This document shows, one piece after another, positions 52,372 through 61,058 of a DNA stretch of 64,000 bases. The DNA is from Bacteroidetes bacterium UBA4416 (GTDB taxonomy: Bacteria > Bacteroidota > Bacteroidia > B-17B0 > Aurantibacillaceae). The DNA is taken from assembly GCA_002390745.1 (NCBI GenBank), contig DGQK01000064.1, positions 1 through 64,000 of the forward strand, in the 5' to 3' direction. The notes under the pieces were generated by a model. The model was not told the DNA's origin and ran no database searches. It was given only the letters and a program-made list of their open reading frames with translations. The translations under genes and the position numbers were made by a program. Every line of letters begins with the position of its first letter. Positions within the stretch are counted from its first letter, which is position 1.

Positions 52372-53424
52372 TTATGCTTTATAAATACAACCGCCTGTAC
52401 TATCGCGGCTGGCTTTGGTAACGTTGTGTAAGGTATTGATTTGTTCGGTGGCTCTTAAATAGCCAAGGTAAGCAAACACAATAGCCTCCTTGAATTGGAT
52501 CACCGCATCGGAAGGAGTTTTCAATTCACCGCCGTAATGCGCGCGCAGGCGCTTAAGCAGGAAGGCATTGTAAGCGCCGCCGCCTGTGATCAAAACCGAA
52601 TTAATATGCTGTGTATTCAGAACGTTTGCAATCGTCAGTGCTGTGTATTCCACGCATGTAGCCAGCTGGTCCGGGATGCTGTCGCCGTGTTTTTCCAGCT
52701 CCGGGAGAAAGTGCGTGTCGAACCATTCTTTTCCGAGAGAGCGCTGGTCCTTGTGTAAGTTCAGGAGATCAGCCAGCAGGGCTTGGTTGATCTGGCCTGA
52801 GGACGCCATAGCGCCATCTGCGTCATAAGGCTTCCCGGTTTTTTCTGCCAGGTAATTCAGCGCCATATTGGCTATGCAGCAGTCGAACGCGGAGGTCGTG
52901 CCGTTTTTTGTAAAAGAGATATTGGCAATGCCTCCGATGTTGAGGCAGGACTCAGCATCGGGAAACAGGTCCCGGTCGCCCACTGGTACCAGCGGTGCGC
53001 CTTGTCCCTTCAGGGCCACATCGAGGCTGCGGAAGTCGCAGATGGTGGAGATACCTGTATGAGCAGCAATGGTGGCGCCACAGCCGATCTGTGTGCTAAA
53101 GCCCAGTTGCGGCCTGTGAAACACCGTGTGGCCGTGGCTGGCGATGTAGTCGGCCTGCATGCCGTTCTTTTTCAGAAAAGCAGTTACTGTGGAGGCGACG
53201 TATTCGCCATAAAGGCTGTGGAGTTTAAAATATTGCTCGGCCGTGGCGTCAAACACGTTTCTCAGTCGCTCTTTCCAGACAGCCTCGTAGGCAATGGTTT
53301 CCGCTGCCAGCAGCTCATAGGCGGGCTTTCCGTTTTCGACAGAGAACCTGCAAAGGGCAATGTCGAGGCCATCGAGCGAGGTGCCGCTCATCAGGCCGGC
53401 AATGGTTAGGATTCCTGTTTTCAT
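52372..53424 (-). CDS. anmK: Anhydro-N-acetylmuramic acid kinase
   Basis: 350 aa from the ATG at 53424 (MKTGILTIAGLMSGTSLDGLD), the exact family start; the frame extends 14 codons further without similarity. ATP-binding GLMSGTSLDG and later ITGGGAYN, with the substrate region DFRSLDVALKGQGAPLVP. It phosphorylates recycled anhMurNAc to MurNAc-6-phosphate, part of cell-wall recycling. Co-transcribed with crcB. Confidence 0.96.
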   Translation of the reverse strand: MKTGILTIAGLMSGTSLDGLDIALCRFSVENGKPAYELLAAETIAYEAVWKERLRNVFDATAEQYFKLHSLYGEYVASTVTAFLKKNGMQADYIASHGHTVFHRPQLGFSTQIGCGATIAAHTGISTICDFRSLDVALKGQGAPLVPVGDRDLFPDAESCLNIGGIANISFTKNGTTSAFDCCIANMALNYLAEKTGKPYDADGAMASSGQINQALLADLLNLHKDQRSLGKEWFDTHFLPELEKHGDSIPDQLATCVEYTALTIANVLNTQHINSVLITGGGAYNAFLLKRLRAHYGGELKTPSDAVIQFKEAIVFAYLGYLRATEQINTLHNVTKASRDSTGGCIYKA

Positions 53425-53536
53425 CAGATTTAAAGATAAGGCGAAAGCATCCGAAAATACGGGCATCAGGCTTAAAAACTCAACAAAATAATTTTAATAA
53501 AATGACAAAGGCCTGTTAAAAATTCAAAATATCTTA

Positions 53537-53544
53537 TATTTTTG
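53537..53544 (+). promoter_or_regulatory. -7 promoter box for the acyl-CoA dehydrogenase gene
   Basis: TATTTTTG, 36 bases before the ATG; no clear -33 element. Confidence 0.5.
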
Positions 53545-53580
53545 TAAGGATAATCACATAACAATTAAAATATTAAGACA

Positions 53581-54723
53581 ATGCAATTTCAATTAACCGA
53601 AGAGCAATTGATGATACAGAAGGCGGCGCGAGAGTTTGCCCAGAATGAATGTAAACCCGGAGTTATAGAGCGTGACGAAAAGCAGAAATTTCCTGCGGAA
53701 CAGGTGAAAATGATGGGAGAGCTGGGCTTTTTAGGCATGATGGTTGATCCGAAGTACGGCGGTGGCGGCATGGACGCTATTTCCTACGTGCTGGCCATGG
53801 AGGAGATCTCCAAGATCGACGCTTCCTGCAGCGTGGTGATGAGTGTGAACAACTCACTTGTATGCTGGGGCCTGGAGCATTTCGGAACGGAAGAGCAAAA
53901 ACAAAAATATTTAGTGCCATTGGCCAAAGGCGAAATCATCGGCGCTTTCTGCCTGTCGGAGCCGGAAGCCGGGAGCGACGCTACTTCCCAGCGCACAACC
54001 GCAATCGATAAAGGCGATCACTACCTGTTGAATGGTACCAAAAACTGGATCACCAATGGAAGCACGGCCTCTGTATACCTCGTGATGGCACAAACCAATG
54101 CAGAGCTTGGCCACAAAGGCATTAACTGCCTGATCGTGGAAAAAGGCATGCCGGGCTTTGAGGTAGGACCAAAAGAAAATAAACTGGGGATCAGGGGAAG
54201 CGATACACACTCCCTGATGTTTACAGATGTAAAAGTGCCTAAAGAAAACAGGATCGGTGAGGAAGGCTTCGGCTTTAAATTTGCGATGAAGACCCTGGGC
54301 GGCGGCCGTATCGGCATTGCTTCGCAGGCACTGGGAATTGCGAGCGGCGCCTATGAGCTGGCTCTGGCTTATTCCAAAGAGCGTAAGGCATTCGGGAAAT
54401 TAATTTCCCAGCACCAGGCTATCCAGTTCAAATTAGCCGATATGGCAACCCGCATCGAGGCAGCCCGACTGCTGATCTACAGGGCAGCCTGGCTCAAAAC
54501 ACAGGGCTTGCCATGCGAAAAAGAAGGAGCGCAGGCCAAAGTATTCGCTTCTGAAACGGCGATGTGGGTAACCACCGAAGCGGTTCAGATTCACGGCGGC
54601 TACGGCTATGTGAAGGAATACCATGTGGAGCGCCTGATGCGCGATGCCAAGATCACACAGATCTATGAAGGCACCAGCGAAGTGCAGCGCATTGTGATCT
54701 CCCGGGCGTTGTTAGCTAACTAA
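53581..54723 (+). CDS. Acyl-CoA dehydrogenase
   Basis: 380 aa, standard length. FAD-binding motifs FCLSEPEAGSDA and WITNGS, the signatures GGRIGIASQALGIA and QIHGGYGYVKEYHVERLMRDAKI, and catalytic Glu in YEGTSEVQR near residue 365. It introduces the trans-2 double bond in fatty acid beta-oxidation. The sequence resembles the short/branched-chain or butyryl-CoA group. No ETF or thiolase gene is adjacent. Confidence 0.96.
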   Translation: MQFQLTEEQLMIQKAAREFAQNECKPGVIERDEKQKFPAEQVKMMGELGFLGMMVDPKYGGGGMDAISYVLAMEEISKIDASCSVVMSVNNSLVCWGLEHFGTEEQKQKYLVPLAKGEIIGAFCLSEPEAGSDATSQRTTAIDKGDHYLLNGTKNWITNGSTASVYLVMAQTNAELGHKGINCLIVEKGMPGFEVGPKENKLGIRGSDTHSLMFTDVKVPKENRIGEEGFGFKFAMKTLGGGRIGIASQALGIASGAYELALAYSKERKAFGKLISQHQAIQFKLADMATRIEAARLLIYRAAWLKTQGLPCEKEGAQAKVFASETAMWVTTEAVQIHGGYGYVKEYHVERLMRDAKITQIYEGTSEVQRIVISRALLAN

Positions 54724-54747
54724 AATTACCTCAGGGTGTAAAACTGG

Positions 54748-54782
54748 AAAATCCCGTCAGGATAACTGTGACGGGATTTTTT
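54748..54782 (+). terminator. Terminator of the acyl-CoA dehydrogenase gene
   Basis: AAAATCCCGTCA pairs with TGACGGGATTTT. Nearly the same stem sequence ends the next gene at 55268. Confidence 0.9.
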
Positions 54783-54795
54783 CGTAAAACAGGAC

Positions 54796-55239
54796 ATGGA
54801 CTTCAATAAGGATCATAGCGGGCACTGGAAAGGGGAGATCGTTTTCGGTAAAAGATACGGAAGCAAGGAAGGCACAACGCTGCTCTTCGATCTGGAGCTG
54901 GTTCAGTATATGAACCAGATCACCGGTGTAGCCAGGGATACGGAAGGAGAGCATGTAAGCCCCGACGAAGCGAGCATCAACGGGACGATCTCAGATGGCG
55001 AAATCAACTTTGTGAAACAGTACGTGCACCTGCATTACCTGGAGCAGGACGGGAGCCTTCACATTGACGATACGCAGCCCGGGCATCTGATCTATTACAG
55101 CGGAAGATACAACAAGGAAAGCGATAGCTTCGCCGGCACCTGGCGCATCAAAGGAAGGTTTAAGCTCTTTGGTGTCATTCCCATTCCCTATAATGGCGGC
55201 GATGGGACCTGGCAAATGGAACGGAAACGAATGCCATGA
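54796..55239 (+). CDS. Hypothetical cytosolic protein
   Basis: 147 aa, without signal peptide or TM helices. Strand-rich, with HSGHWKGEIVFGKRYG at the start and GTWRIKGRFKLFGVIPIPYNGGDGTWQMERK at the end, like a small beta-barrel or lipocalin-like fold. No family recognised. It is enclosed between two nearly identical terminators, so it is a one-gene unit. Confidence 0.75.
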   Translation: MDFNKDHSGHWKGEIVFGKRYGSKEGTTLLFDLELVQYMNQITGVARDTEGEHVSPDEASINGTISDGEINFVKQYVHLHYLEQDGSLHIDDTQPGHLIYYSGRYNKESDSFAGTWRIKGRFKLFGVIPIPYNGGDGTWQMERKRMP

Positions 55240-55267
55240 CCGGCATCGTGTCATAGTATGGTAATTG

Positions 55268-55304
55268 AAAAAATCCCGTGACGGCAGGCGTGACGGGATT
55301 TTTT
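55268..55304. terminator. Bidirectional terminator
   Basis: AAAAAATCCCGT (55268-55279) pairs with ACGGGATTTTTT (55293-55304), between converging genes. Confidence 0.85.
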
Positions 55305-55331
55305 ATGGTTGGAAATGAGAGTGTGTCCGGA

Positions 55332-56045
55332 TCAGATCGCGCAGCCATCCGGGCCGCAGGCATCTGCTGAGCCTTCCGTTTTGATCGTTTGTAAAGGGCT
55401 TGCTTTCTGATGTTCGCCGTAAGCGCGTGTCAGCGCCTGCAAAAAGGTATCCGGCTCCTGAGCGCCCGATACAGCATATTTTCGGTCGAGTACAAAGAAG
55501 GGAACGCCGCGCACGCCGATCTGCTGTGCCTGCTCAATGTCTTCTTCTACCTTATCCGCATACAGGCTGCTGTTTAAAAGATCATTTGTTTCTGCTTTAT
55601 CCAAACCAATTTCCGTGGCGATTTGCAGTAAAGTTGCATGATCGGCGGTATTCTTTCCTTCCGTGAAATAAGCCGAGAAGAGTTTTTCCTCCAGTTCGTT
55701 TTGCTTTCCATGTTTTTTGGCGAGGTGCGAGAGGCGGTGTGCATCAAAAGAATTCGCGACTACCGCTTTATCGAAATGAAAATCAAGGCCCACCTGTTTG
55801 GCGATGTTGCTTACGTGCGCCGTCGTTTCCCTGGCCTGCTCTTTGCTCCAGCCTTTCTTTTCGGCCAGGTGGTCTATCGTGCTCAGCGAGGGATCAGTCA
55901 CCGTTGTGGGGTCGAGCTGAAAGCTTTTCCAGGTTACTTCAATCTGGTCCTTATCGGGAAATTCGCTCAGGGCTTTTTCAAATTTGCGTTTGCCAATGTA
56001 ACAAAAAGGACACATCACATCGCTCCATATCTCTACTTTCATCAT
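55332..56045 (-). CDS. DsbA-family oxidoreductase, FrnE type
   Basis: 237 aa, no signal peptide, so cytosolic. CPFC at residues 12-15 (SDVMCPFCYIGKRKF), helical insertion, and cis-Pro in VRGVPFFVLDRKYAVSGAQ. The C-terminal tail carries an additional Cys pair (DACGPDGC), also found in FrnE relatives and useful as a metal or redox site. A role in oxidative stress tolerance is known for some homologues. Confidence 0.93.
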   Translation of the reverse strand: MMKVEIWSDVMCPFCYIGKRKFEKALSEFPDKDQIEVTWKSFQLDPTTVTDPSLSTIDHLAEKKGWSKEQARETTAHVSNIAKQVGLDFHFDKAVVANSFDAHRLSHLAKKHGKQNELEEKLFSAYFTEGKNTADHATLLQIATEIGLDKAETNDLLNSSLYADKVEEDIEQAQQIGVRGVPFFVLDRKYAVSGAQEPDTFLQALTRAYGEHQKASPLQTIKTEGSADACGPDGCAI

Positions 56046-56227
56046 AATCTTGCTTTTTAATGTATGAGTAACAGCGTGCCGGCGTAATTGTTCAGTGATC
56101 TCGGCGGAGGTGCCTTCGAGTCGTGGCTTGTCGTGACCGGGGCAGCATGCCCACTGAGCATCGTTTCTTTGGTACTTCGGGAGCTTACGGCCATCACGAA
56201 ATAATTGAGCCCGGTTTTGTTGTCAAC

Positions 56228-56250
56228 AAAAAAGCCACCTTGCCGGTGGC
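56228..56250 (-). terminator. Terminator of the DUF349 gene
   Basis: Minus strand: GCCACC (56250-56245) and GGTGGC (56239-56234), then six T; eight bases after the stop codon. Confidence 0.88.
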
Positions 56251-56257
56251 TTCCTTG

Positions 56258-57994
56258 TTATTTTTTTTCCGTTTCTGCCGGCTTCATGAGCTTGTTGAGC
56301 TCTTCCATGACCAGCTTGCGTTTCTCGTTGAGCTCGGCGATCTTTTGCTTTTCAGCGTTGATCTTATCCTCGATCTCTTTCATGAATGGATTTACGCCTT
56401 TGCTGCTGCTTTTGAAGAAGCCCAGGTTATTATCATAGGTTTTGATCCGTCCCTGGATCTCATCCATTTGCTTTTTGAAATAGTCGGCTTCCTTGCGCAG
56501 CGCCGTTTCCGGGTTCTCGCCGCTCGACATCCGCTCCAGCTTGGTTCTGAACTGCATTTTGAATTTCTCGTCCTTGCTGATGTTCATCTGGTCGTAAAGC
56601 TCATCCAGGCGGTTGAAGAAAGCTTCGCTCACACGCTTTTTATCTTTCATCGGCACCAGGCCCGCTGCATTCCAATCGGCAGAGAACTGCTTCAGGGCGG
56701 CATGGTTGGCATTATGGTCTTCGCTGAGGGTAAATTCTGATAGCTTTTTGATCAGCTCTTCCTTCGCCGCCAGGTTGTTGTCGTATTGGCTGTCGATCGC
56801 GTCAAAATGCGCTTTCTTAGCGTCGAAAAAGTGGTTGCAGGCTGCCCTGAATTTGGTGAACAATTTATTTTCATCGCCTCCCGCATGCGGCACCTTTTTC
56901 CAGGCGTCCTGGAGCTTGATCAGGGCCATGCTCGTTTTTTGCCAGTCGGTGTCGTTTTTCAGGGCATCAGCCTTCGCAATCAGCTCCTGTTTCTGTGCCT
57001 TTACCCCTGCCAGCTTTTCATGCGCATCATGAAAGTGCACTTTTTTCTTTTCAAAAAAAGAATCGCAGAGCTCCCTGAACTCAGTCCATACTTTGTCATT
57101 GTCCTTTTGGGTAGTGCGCCCCACCGTTTTCCATTCGTTCTGTATGGTGATGAGTTCGTTGGTGAGGTTATTCCAGGCTGAGTTGCCGGCGCTTTCCGAT
57201 TTCAGGATGATGGCCTTTGCCTTTTCGATCAGCTCTTTTTTCTTCGCAAGGTTTGCTTCCTTTTCTTCCTCGATCGAGTTGTAATGCTGTTTCAGTTTGG
57301 AATAGGCTTCTTCCAGAGCCGCGCGGAAGCTGCCTTTCAGCTCATCCCATTTATCGTTCGGCACAGGGCCGATCTCTTCCCAATCGTTGCGGTAAATCTT
57401 GATCAGGCGTTCCGCTTCTTTAATGTTGGATTGCTCTTTCAGGCCTTTGATCTTTTCCAGCAATTCGGTTTTGAGCTCGTAATTGCGTTTCAGGTCATGC
57501 TCCTGCAACTGCTTGGAGAGGCTCAGCTTGTAGTTGAATTCTTCAATAGCCTTGCTGTATTCGGCCTGGATCTCTTTGTATTTGTGGGGCGACACAGCGC
57601 CAACGGTTTTCCATTGTGCCTGCAATTCTACCAGCTTTTTGATAGCCGAGCCAATGTTATCGCTCACCTGGCTCAGATCGTTGATTTTGGCAATGATCTC
57701 TTTGCGGACCGACAGGTTCTTCGCCTGATCGGCGGCAATCGTCGCGTCTTCTTCCTTTTTGCGTTTGTTGAATGTATCCAGCAGTTCGCTGATCTTAAGG
57801 TCTTCCGGTTGTTTATGGTATTCAAATTCTTTGGCTTTGCCGCCTTCTTCTACAAAATCATGTTTCGCCTTTTCAAATTCGGCAGTCCATAATTTCTCAT
57901 ACTCTTTCTGCAGAGTGCGCACCTGGTTAGCAACAGCACCAGCTTCAGGTTGTTGAAGCATTTCTTCTAATTTGGCAATGATCGTTGTTTTCAT
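56258..57994 (-). CDS. DUF349 repeat protein
   Basis: 578 aa, almost wholly helical and charged. At least five DUF349-type repeats of about 70-75 residues are readable, each with a W and a KELWxxF-like core (for example WEEIGPVPNDKWDELKGSF, WKTVGRTTQKDNDKVWTEF, WKKVPHAGGDENKLFTKF). Long coiled coils at both ends. Function not established for the family. It has a good promoter and a 105-base leader. Confidence 0.9.
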   Translation of the reverse strand: MKTTIIAKLEEMLQQPEAGAVANQVRTLQKEYEKLWTAEFEKAKHDFVEEGGKAKEFEYHKQPEDLKISELLDTFNKRKKEEDATIAADQAKNLSVRKEIIAKINDLSQVSDNIGSAIKKLVELQAQWKTVGAVSPHKYKEIQAEYSKAIEEFNYKLSLSKQLQEHDLKRNYELKTELLEKIKGLKEQSNIKEAERLIKIYRNDWEEIGPVPNDKWDELKGSFRAALEEAYSKLKQHYNSIEEEKEANLAKKKELIEKAKAIILKSESAGNSAWNNLTNELITIQNEWKTVGRTTQKDNDKVWTEFRELCDSFFEKKKVHFHDAHEKLAGVKAQKQELIAKADALKNDTDWQKTSMALIKLQDAWKKVPHAGGDENKLFTKFRAACNHFFDAKKAHFDAIDSQYDNNLAAKEELIKKLSEFTLSEDHNANHAALKQFSADWNAAGLVPMKDKKRVSEAFFNRLDELYDQMNISKDEKFKMQFRTKLERMSSGENPETALRKEADYFKKQMDEIQGRIKTYDNNLGFFKSSSKGVNPFMKEIEDKINAEKQKIAELNEKRKLVMEELNKLMKPAETEKK

Positions 57995-58105
57995 GTTGGG
58001 GTCTGGTTCCGGAAACAGTTCATGTACAGGTAACGAAGTTTTTCGTCACGTTTTTCTTTGTTAACAGTGTTTTTGGTTCTTGTTTTTTGAGTAAATTCAG
58101 TCTTT

Positions 58106-58135
58106 CAAAAATAACGTAAAAATTTAGTTTACAAA
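58106..58135 (-). promoter_or_regulatory. Promoter of the DUF349 gene
   Basis: Minus strand: TTTG (58135-58132), 18 bases, TATTTTTG (58113-58106). Confidence 0.65.
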
Positions 58136-58188
58136 ATAATCTGCTATTTTTTTAATTGAATAAAAAGTTTAAATTTTCCTTTTAGTAC

Positions 58189-60270
58189 ATGCATTTTACA
58201 GATCCCGAATCGCTGGATTTACTCGAATTCCCAAAAATAAAAAAATACATTGCCGGTTTTTGTTTTAGTGACGCTGCCTCCTCCAGGGCGGGTCAGATCC
58301 AGGCCTATACCAGCCACGAAGAGCTGCTCGCCGAGCTGCACCGCGTTTACGAGCTGAAGAGCATCATCAGCTCCGATGCGTATTTTCCTGATATCCAATA
58401 TGCCGATTTCAAAAAGGAGGCGGCCATGCTTTCCCTCGAAGGCAGCATGCTTACCGAGGAGCAGTTCCTGGTGGTGCGCTCAGCTACCGAGCTGGCCAAT
58501 ACACTGGTACGCTTCCTGAAAAACCGGAAGGCCCAGTTTCCGCATTTATTTGGCCTGTCGGCGCACCTCGAAGACAACAAAGAGATCATCGAAGAGATTG
58601 ACCGCATCGTGGATTTCGATGCTACCATTAAAAATTCTGCGTCCCGCGAGTTGCAAAAGATCCGGAAAGAGCTTTCCGAAAAGCGCCGCGAAAGTGATGC
58701 GAAGTTTTACAGGTACCTGGCCGAGCTCCGGAAGCAGGGCTACCTGAGGGAGAGCGAAGAGAGCTTTTTCAACGGGCGCCGCACGCTGGCCGTGCTTGTA
58801 GAGCATAAGGCGGAGGTGAGCGGTTTTGTGCATAGCAAGAGCGAAACCGGTAAAACGATCTTCATAGAGCCGGGCGCCACCATTTCCATCAACAACGATA
58901 TTGCCGAGCTGGAGATCGATGAGCGGCGTGAGATCAATCGCATCCTGCGGGAACTGTCGGATACGCTGAGGCCGCATGCCCCTCTGCTGAAGCAGTTCAT
59001 GGAGCTGCTGGTAGAAGTGGACCTCTTAAAAGCCAAAGCCCTGTTCGCCCATCAGATCAACGCGACGCTGCCCGTTATTTCCGCCACTCAGGAGCTGAGG
59101 CTCGATAAGGCTTTTCATCCCATCTTATACCTACAGAATAAAGAGCATAAAAAAGTGACGGTTCCCCTCACGATTAACCTGGATAAGGAACGACACCTGA
59201 TGGTGATCTCCGGCCCGAATGCCGGAGGAAAATCCATCACCCTGAAAACGGTGGGACTGCTGCAAACCATGCTTCAGAGCGGCCTGCTGGTAAGCGTGGC
59301 GGAAAGCTCCGTGATGAGCTTCTTCGATCATGTGCTGGTGGATATCGGCGATACGCAGAGCATCGAACACGAGCTCAGCACCTACAGCGCACGCCTCAAA
59401 AACATGAAGCATACGCTGGAAACGGTGAATGATAAGACGTTGGTGCTGATGGACGAGTTTGGCAGTGGCACCGATCCGGAGCTGGGTGGCGCCATGGCCG
59501 AAGTGGTGCTGGAAGAGCTGGTGGACTCGAAAACCTTCGGCATCATCACCACGCACTACTCCAATGTGAAGCTGCTGGCCAACAAGCTGAAAGGCGTGGT
59601 AAATGGGAGCATGCTTTTCGATGTGGAAACGCTGGAGCCGAAATACATCCTCTCGGTAGGAGAGCCGGGAAGCAGCTATACCTTTGAAGTGGCCGAGCGC
59701 GTGGGCTTTCCGAAAGCACTGATCGAGCGTGCAAAGAAGAAGATCAATGTCGACAAGATCGATCTCAACAAACTGCTGGCCGAGGTGCAGCAGCAGAAAT
59801 CGAAGTTGAATGAGGCCATCGAGCGCACCGAGCACCAGGAATTCATGAAGAAGATCTCGAAAGAGAAATACGATACGCTTTTCAATAACTGGCGCGACAA
59901 AACAGAGCGCGAGCGGGAACGGAAGATCGAGCTGGCGCGCCTGGCCGAATACGGGCAAAAGTACCTGCGCCTGATGGAGGACTGGAATAAGAACGAGGAC
60001 CGTAAGTTTGTGATCAAGCGCTTCATCGATGGCATTACCGCTGAAACGAAGAAGCGCAGGGAACTGGCGAAGCAGAATAAGCTGGATGCCTTTGCTGAGA
60101 AGAAAGTAGCCCGCCTCAAGCCTTTACTGAAGGAAGGCAGCAAGGTGAAGATCCTCAACAGCAGCGAGGTAGGCATTGTGGAATCCATAAAGGACGAGAA
60201 GGTGAACATTACGTTTGGTATTTTAAAAATGACAGTGAATATTCATAACCTGGAGCTGGTAAAAGAGTAG
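58189..60270 (+). CDS. mutS2: MutS2 family ATPase lacking the Smr domain
   Basis: 693 aa. MutS core and clamp domains, then the ABC-type ATPase: Walker A GPNAGGKS, signature region STYSARL, Walker B LVLMDEFGSGTDPELGG, His in TTHYSN. A long coiled coil (about 505-620) follows, and the protein ends with a KOW-like segment (KVKILNSSEVGIVESIKDEKV). Typical MutS2 proteins carry a C-terminal Smr nuclease domain of about 80 residues after this point; it is missing and the frame stops cleanly. Possible roles are DNA recombination control or ribosome rescue. Confidence 0.93.
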   Translation: MHFTDPESLDLLEFPKIKKYIAGFCFSDAASSRAGQIQAYTSHEELLAELHRVYELKSIISSDAYFPDIQYADFKKEAAMLSLEGSMLTEEQFLVVRSATELANTLVRFLKNRKAQFPHLFGLSAHLEDNKEIIEEIDRIVDFDATIKNSASRELQKIRKELSEKRRESDAKFYRYLAELRKQGYLRESEESFFNGRRTLAVLVEHKAEVSGFVHSKSETGKTIFIEPGATISINNDIAELEIDERREINRILRELSDTLRPHAPLLKQFMELLVEVDLLKAKALFAHQINATLPVISATQELRLDKAFHPILYLQNKEHKKVTVPLTINLDKERHLMVISGPNAGGKSITLKTVGLLQTMLQSGLLVSVAESSVMSFFDHVLVDIGDTQSIEHELSTYSARLKNMKHTLETVNDKTLVLMDEFGSGTDPELGGAMAEVVLEELVDSKTFGIITTHYSNVKLLANKLKGVVNGSMLFDVETLEPKYILSVGEPGSSYTFEVAERVGFPKALIERAKKKINVDKIDLNKLLAEVQQQKSKLNEAIERTEHQEFMKKISKEKYDTLFNNWRDKTERERERKIELARLAEYGQKYLRLMEDWNKNEDRKFVIKRFIDGITAETKKRRELAKQNKLDAFAEKKVARLKPLLKEGSKVKILNSSEVGIVESIKDEKVNITFGILKMTVNIHNLELVKE

Positions 60271-60469
60271 ATGTGAGTCAGAGATTAGAGTATTGAGACG
60301 CGAGATAAGAGATCATAAGGTACATTGGAAGGGAAAATTTCTCATGGTGGCTGATCCGGTGCACTGTCACGACGTATCGTCGAAGCCGTAGAGGCCGGTA
60401 AAAATATGCCTGGCAGAGGCTCTCGAAGCCAGTGGAAAGAGAAGCGCAGTAAGGAAACAGGAACAACCG
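60271..60469. other. Intergenic stretch before the interrupted GDPD gene
   Basis: No gene. A partial palindrome at 60367-60380 (CACGACG-TAT-CGTCG core) resembles the palindromes at 29911 and 51803. No clear terminator follows mutS2. Confidence 0.4.
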
Positions 60470-60826
60470 ATGATTCAAAACTACCTCATAGCTTTTTTTA
60501 TTTGCCTGGTTGAGTTGGCTTTCTCCCAGAATCCTGTCGTCATTGCGCACCGTGGAGCCAGCGCCTATGCGCCTGAGAATACGCTGGCTGCTTTTGAGAA
60601 AGCGATAGCGATGAAGGCAACGGTGATTGAAACAGATGTGCATCAAACCAAAGACAGTGTGCTGGTACTGATGCATGATGAAACGGTGGATCGCACCACA
60701 AATGGTAAAGGCCGGATCAAGGACATGCTTTATGCCGATTTTAAGAAACTCATCATTCGTTCGCCATTATCAGCCTCTACGGAGCATCCGCCTTCGCTCG
60801 AAGGGAATCCAAGAAACCCCACCTAA
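60470..60826 (+). pseudogene. Glycerophosphodiester phosphodiesterase, 3' part lost at a mobile-element junction
   Basis: 118 aa. A signal peptide (about 1-20) and the GDPD N-terminus with catalytic His27 (AHRGASAYAPENT), acidic Glu54/Asp56 (IETDVH) and His69 (LMHDETVDRTTNGKG). Similarity seems to end near HPPSLE (about 60800), after which eleven unrelated codons lead to a stop. The full enzyme is about 250-300 aa, so over half is missing. The missing part is expected beyond the far end of the inserted element. Confidence 0.87.
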
Positions 60827-61058
60827 CCGTAAAAATACCTAAAAACCCGCAATCTTCAAGGGTTTTACACCAAATGCATTTTAGATCAACTTAGGCCCGT
60901 TTGGGGACTTTTTGGTATTTTTTGTTACTCATTTGTTACCCGGTTTTCAAAGGATTACATGAGGGTTCACGAACCCGAAACAATCCTTTTGCCGTGCCGA
61001 CCTTTGTAAAAGATAGGCACAGCAAAAGGGATAATTAACCCTTTAAAACCTATAAGTG
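60827..61058. other. Left-end non-coding region of the mobile element (putative attL)
   Basis: No gene. Three inverted repeats: AAAACCC (60842-60848)/GGGTTTT (60860-60866); GGGTTC-AC-GAACCC (60963-60976); and CCTTTTGCCGTGCC (60985-60998) with GGCACAGCAAAAGG (61016-61029), 14-base arms with one mismatch. They are candidates for recombinase or regulator binding. Confidence 0.5.

Noticed and set aside
52360..52440. Fluoride riboswitch before crcB
   Set aside because: crcB starts one base after the anmK stop, so there is no leader.
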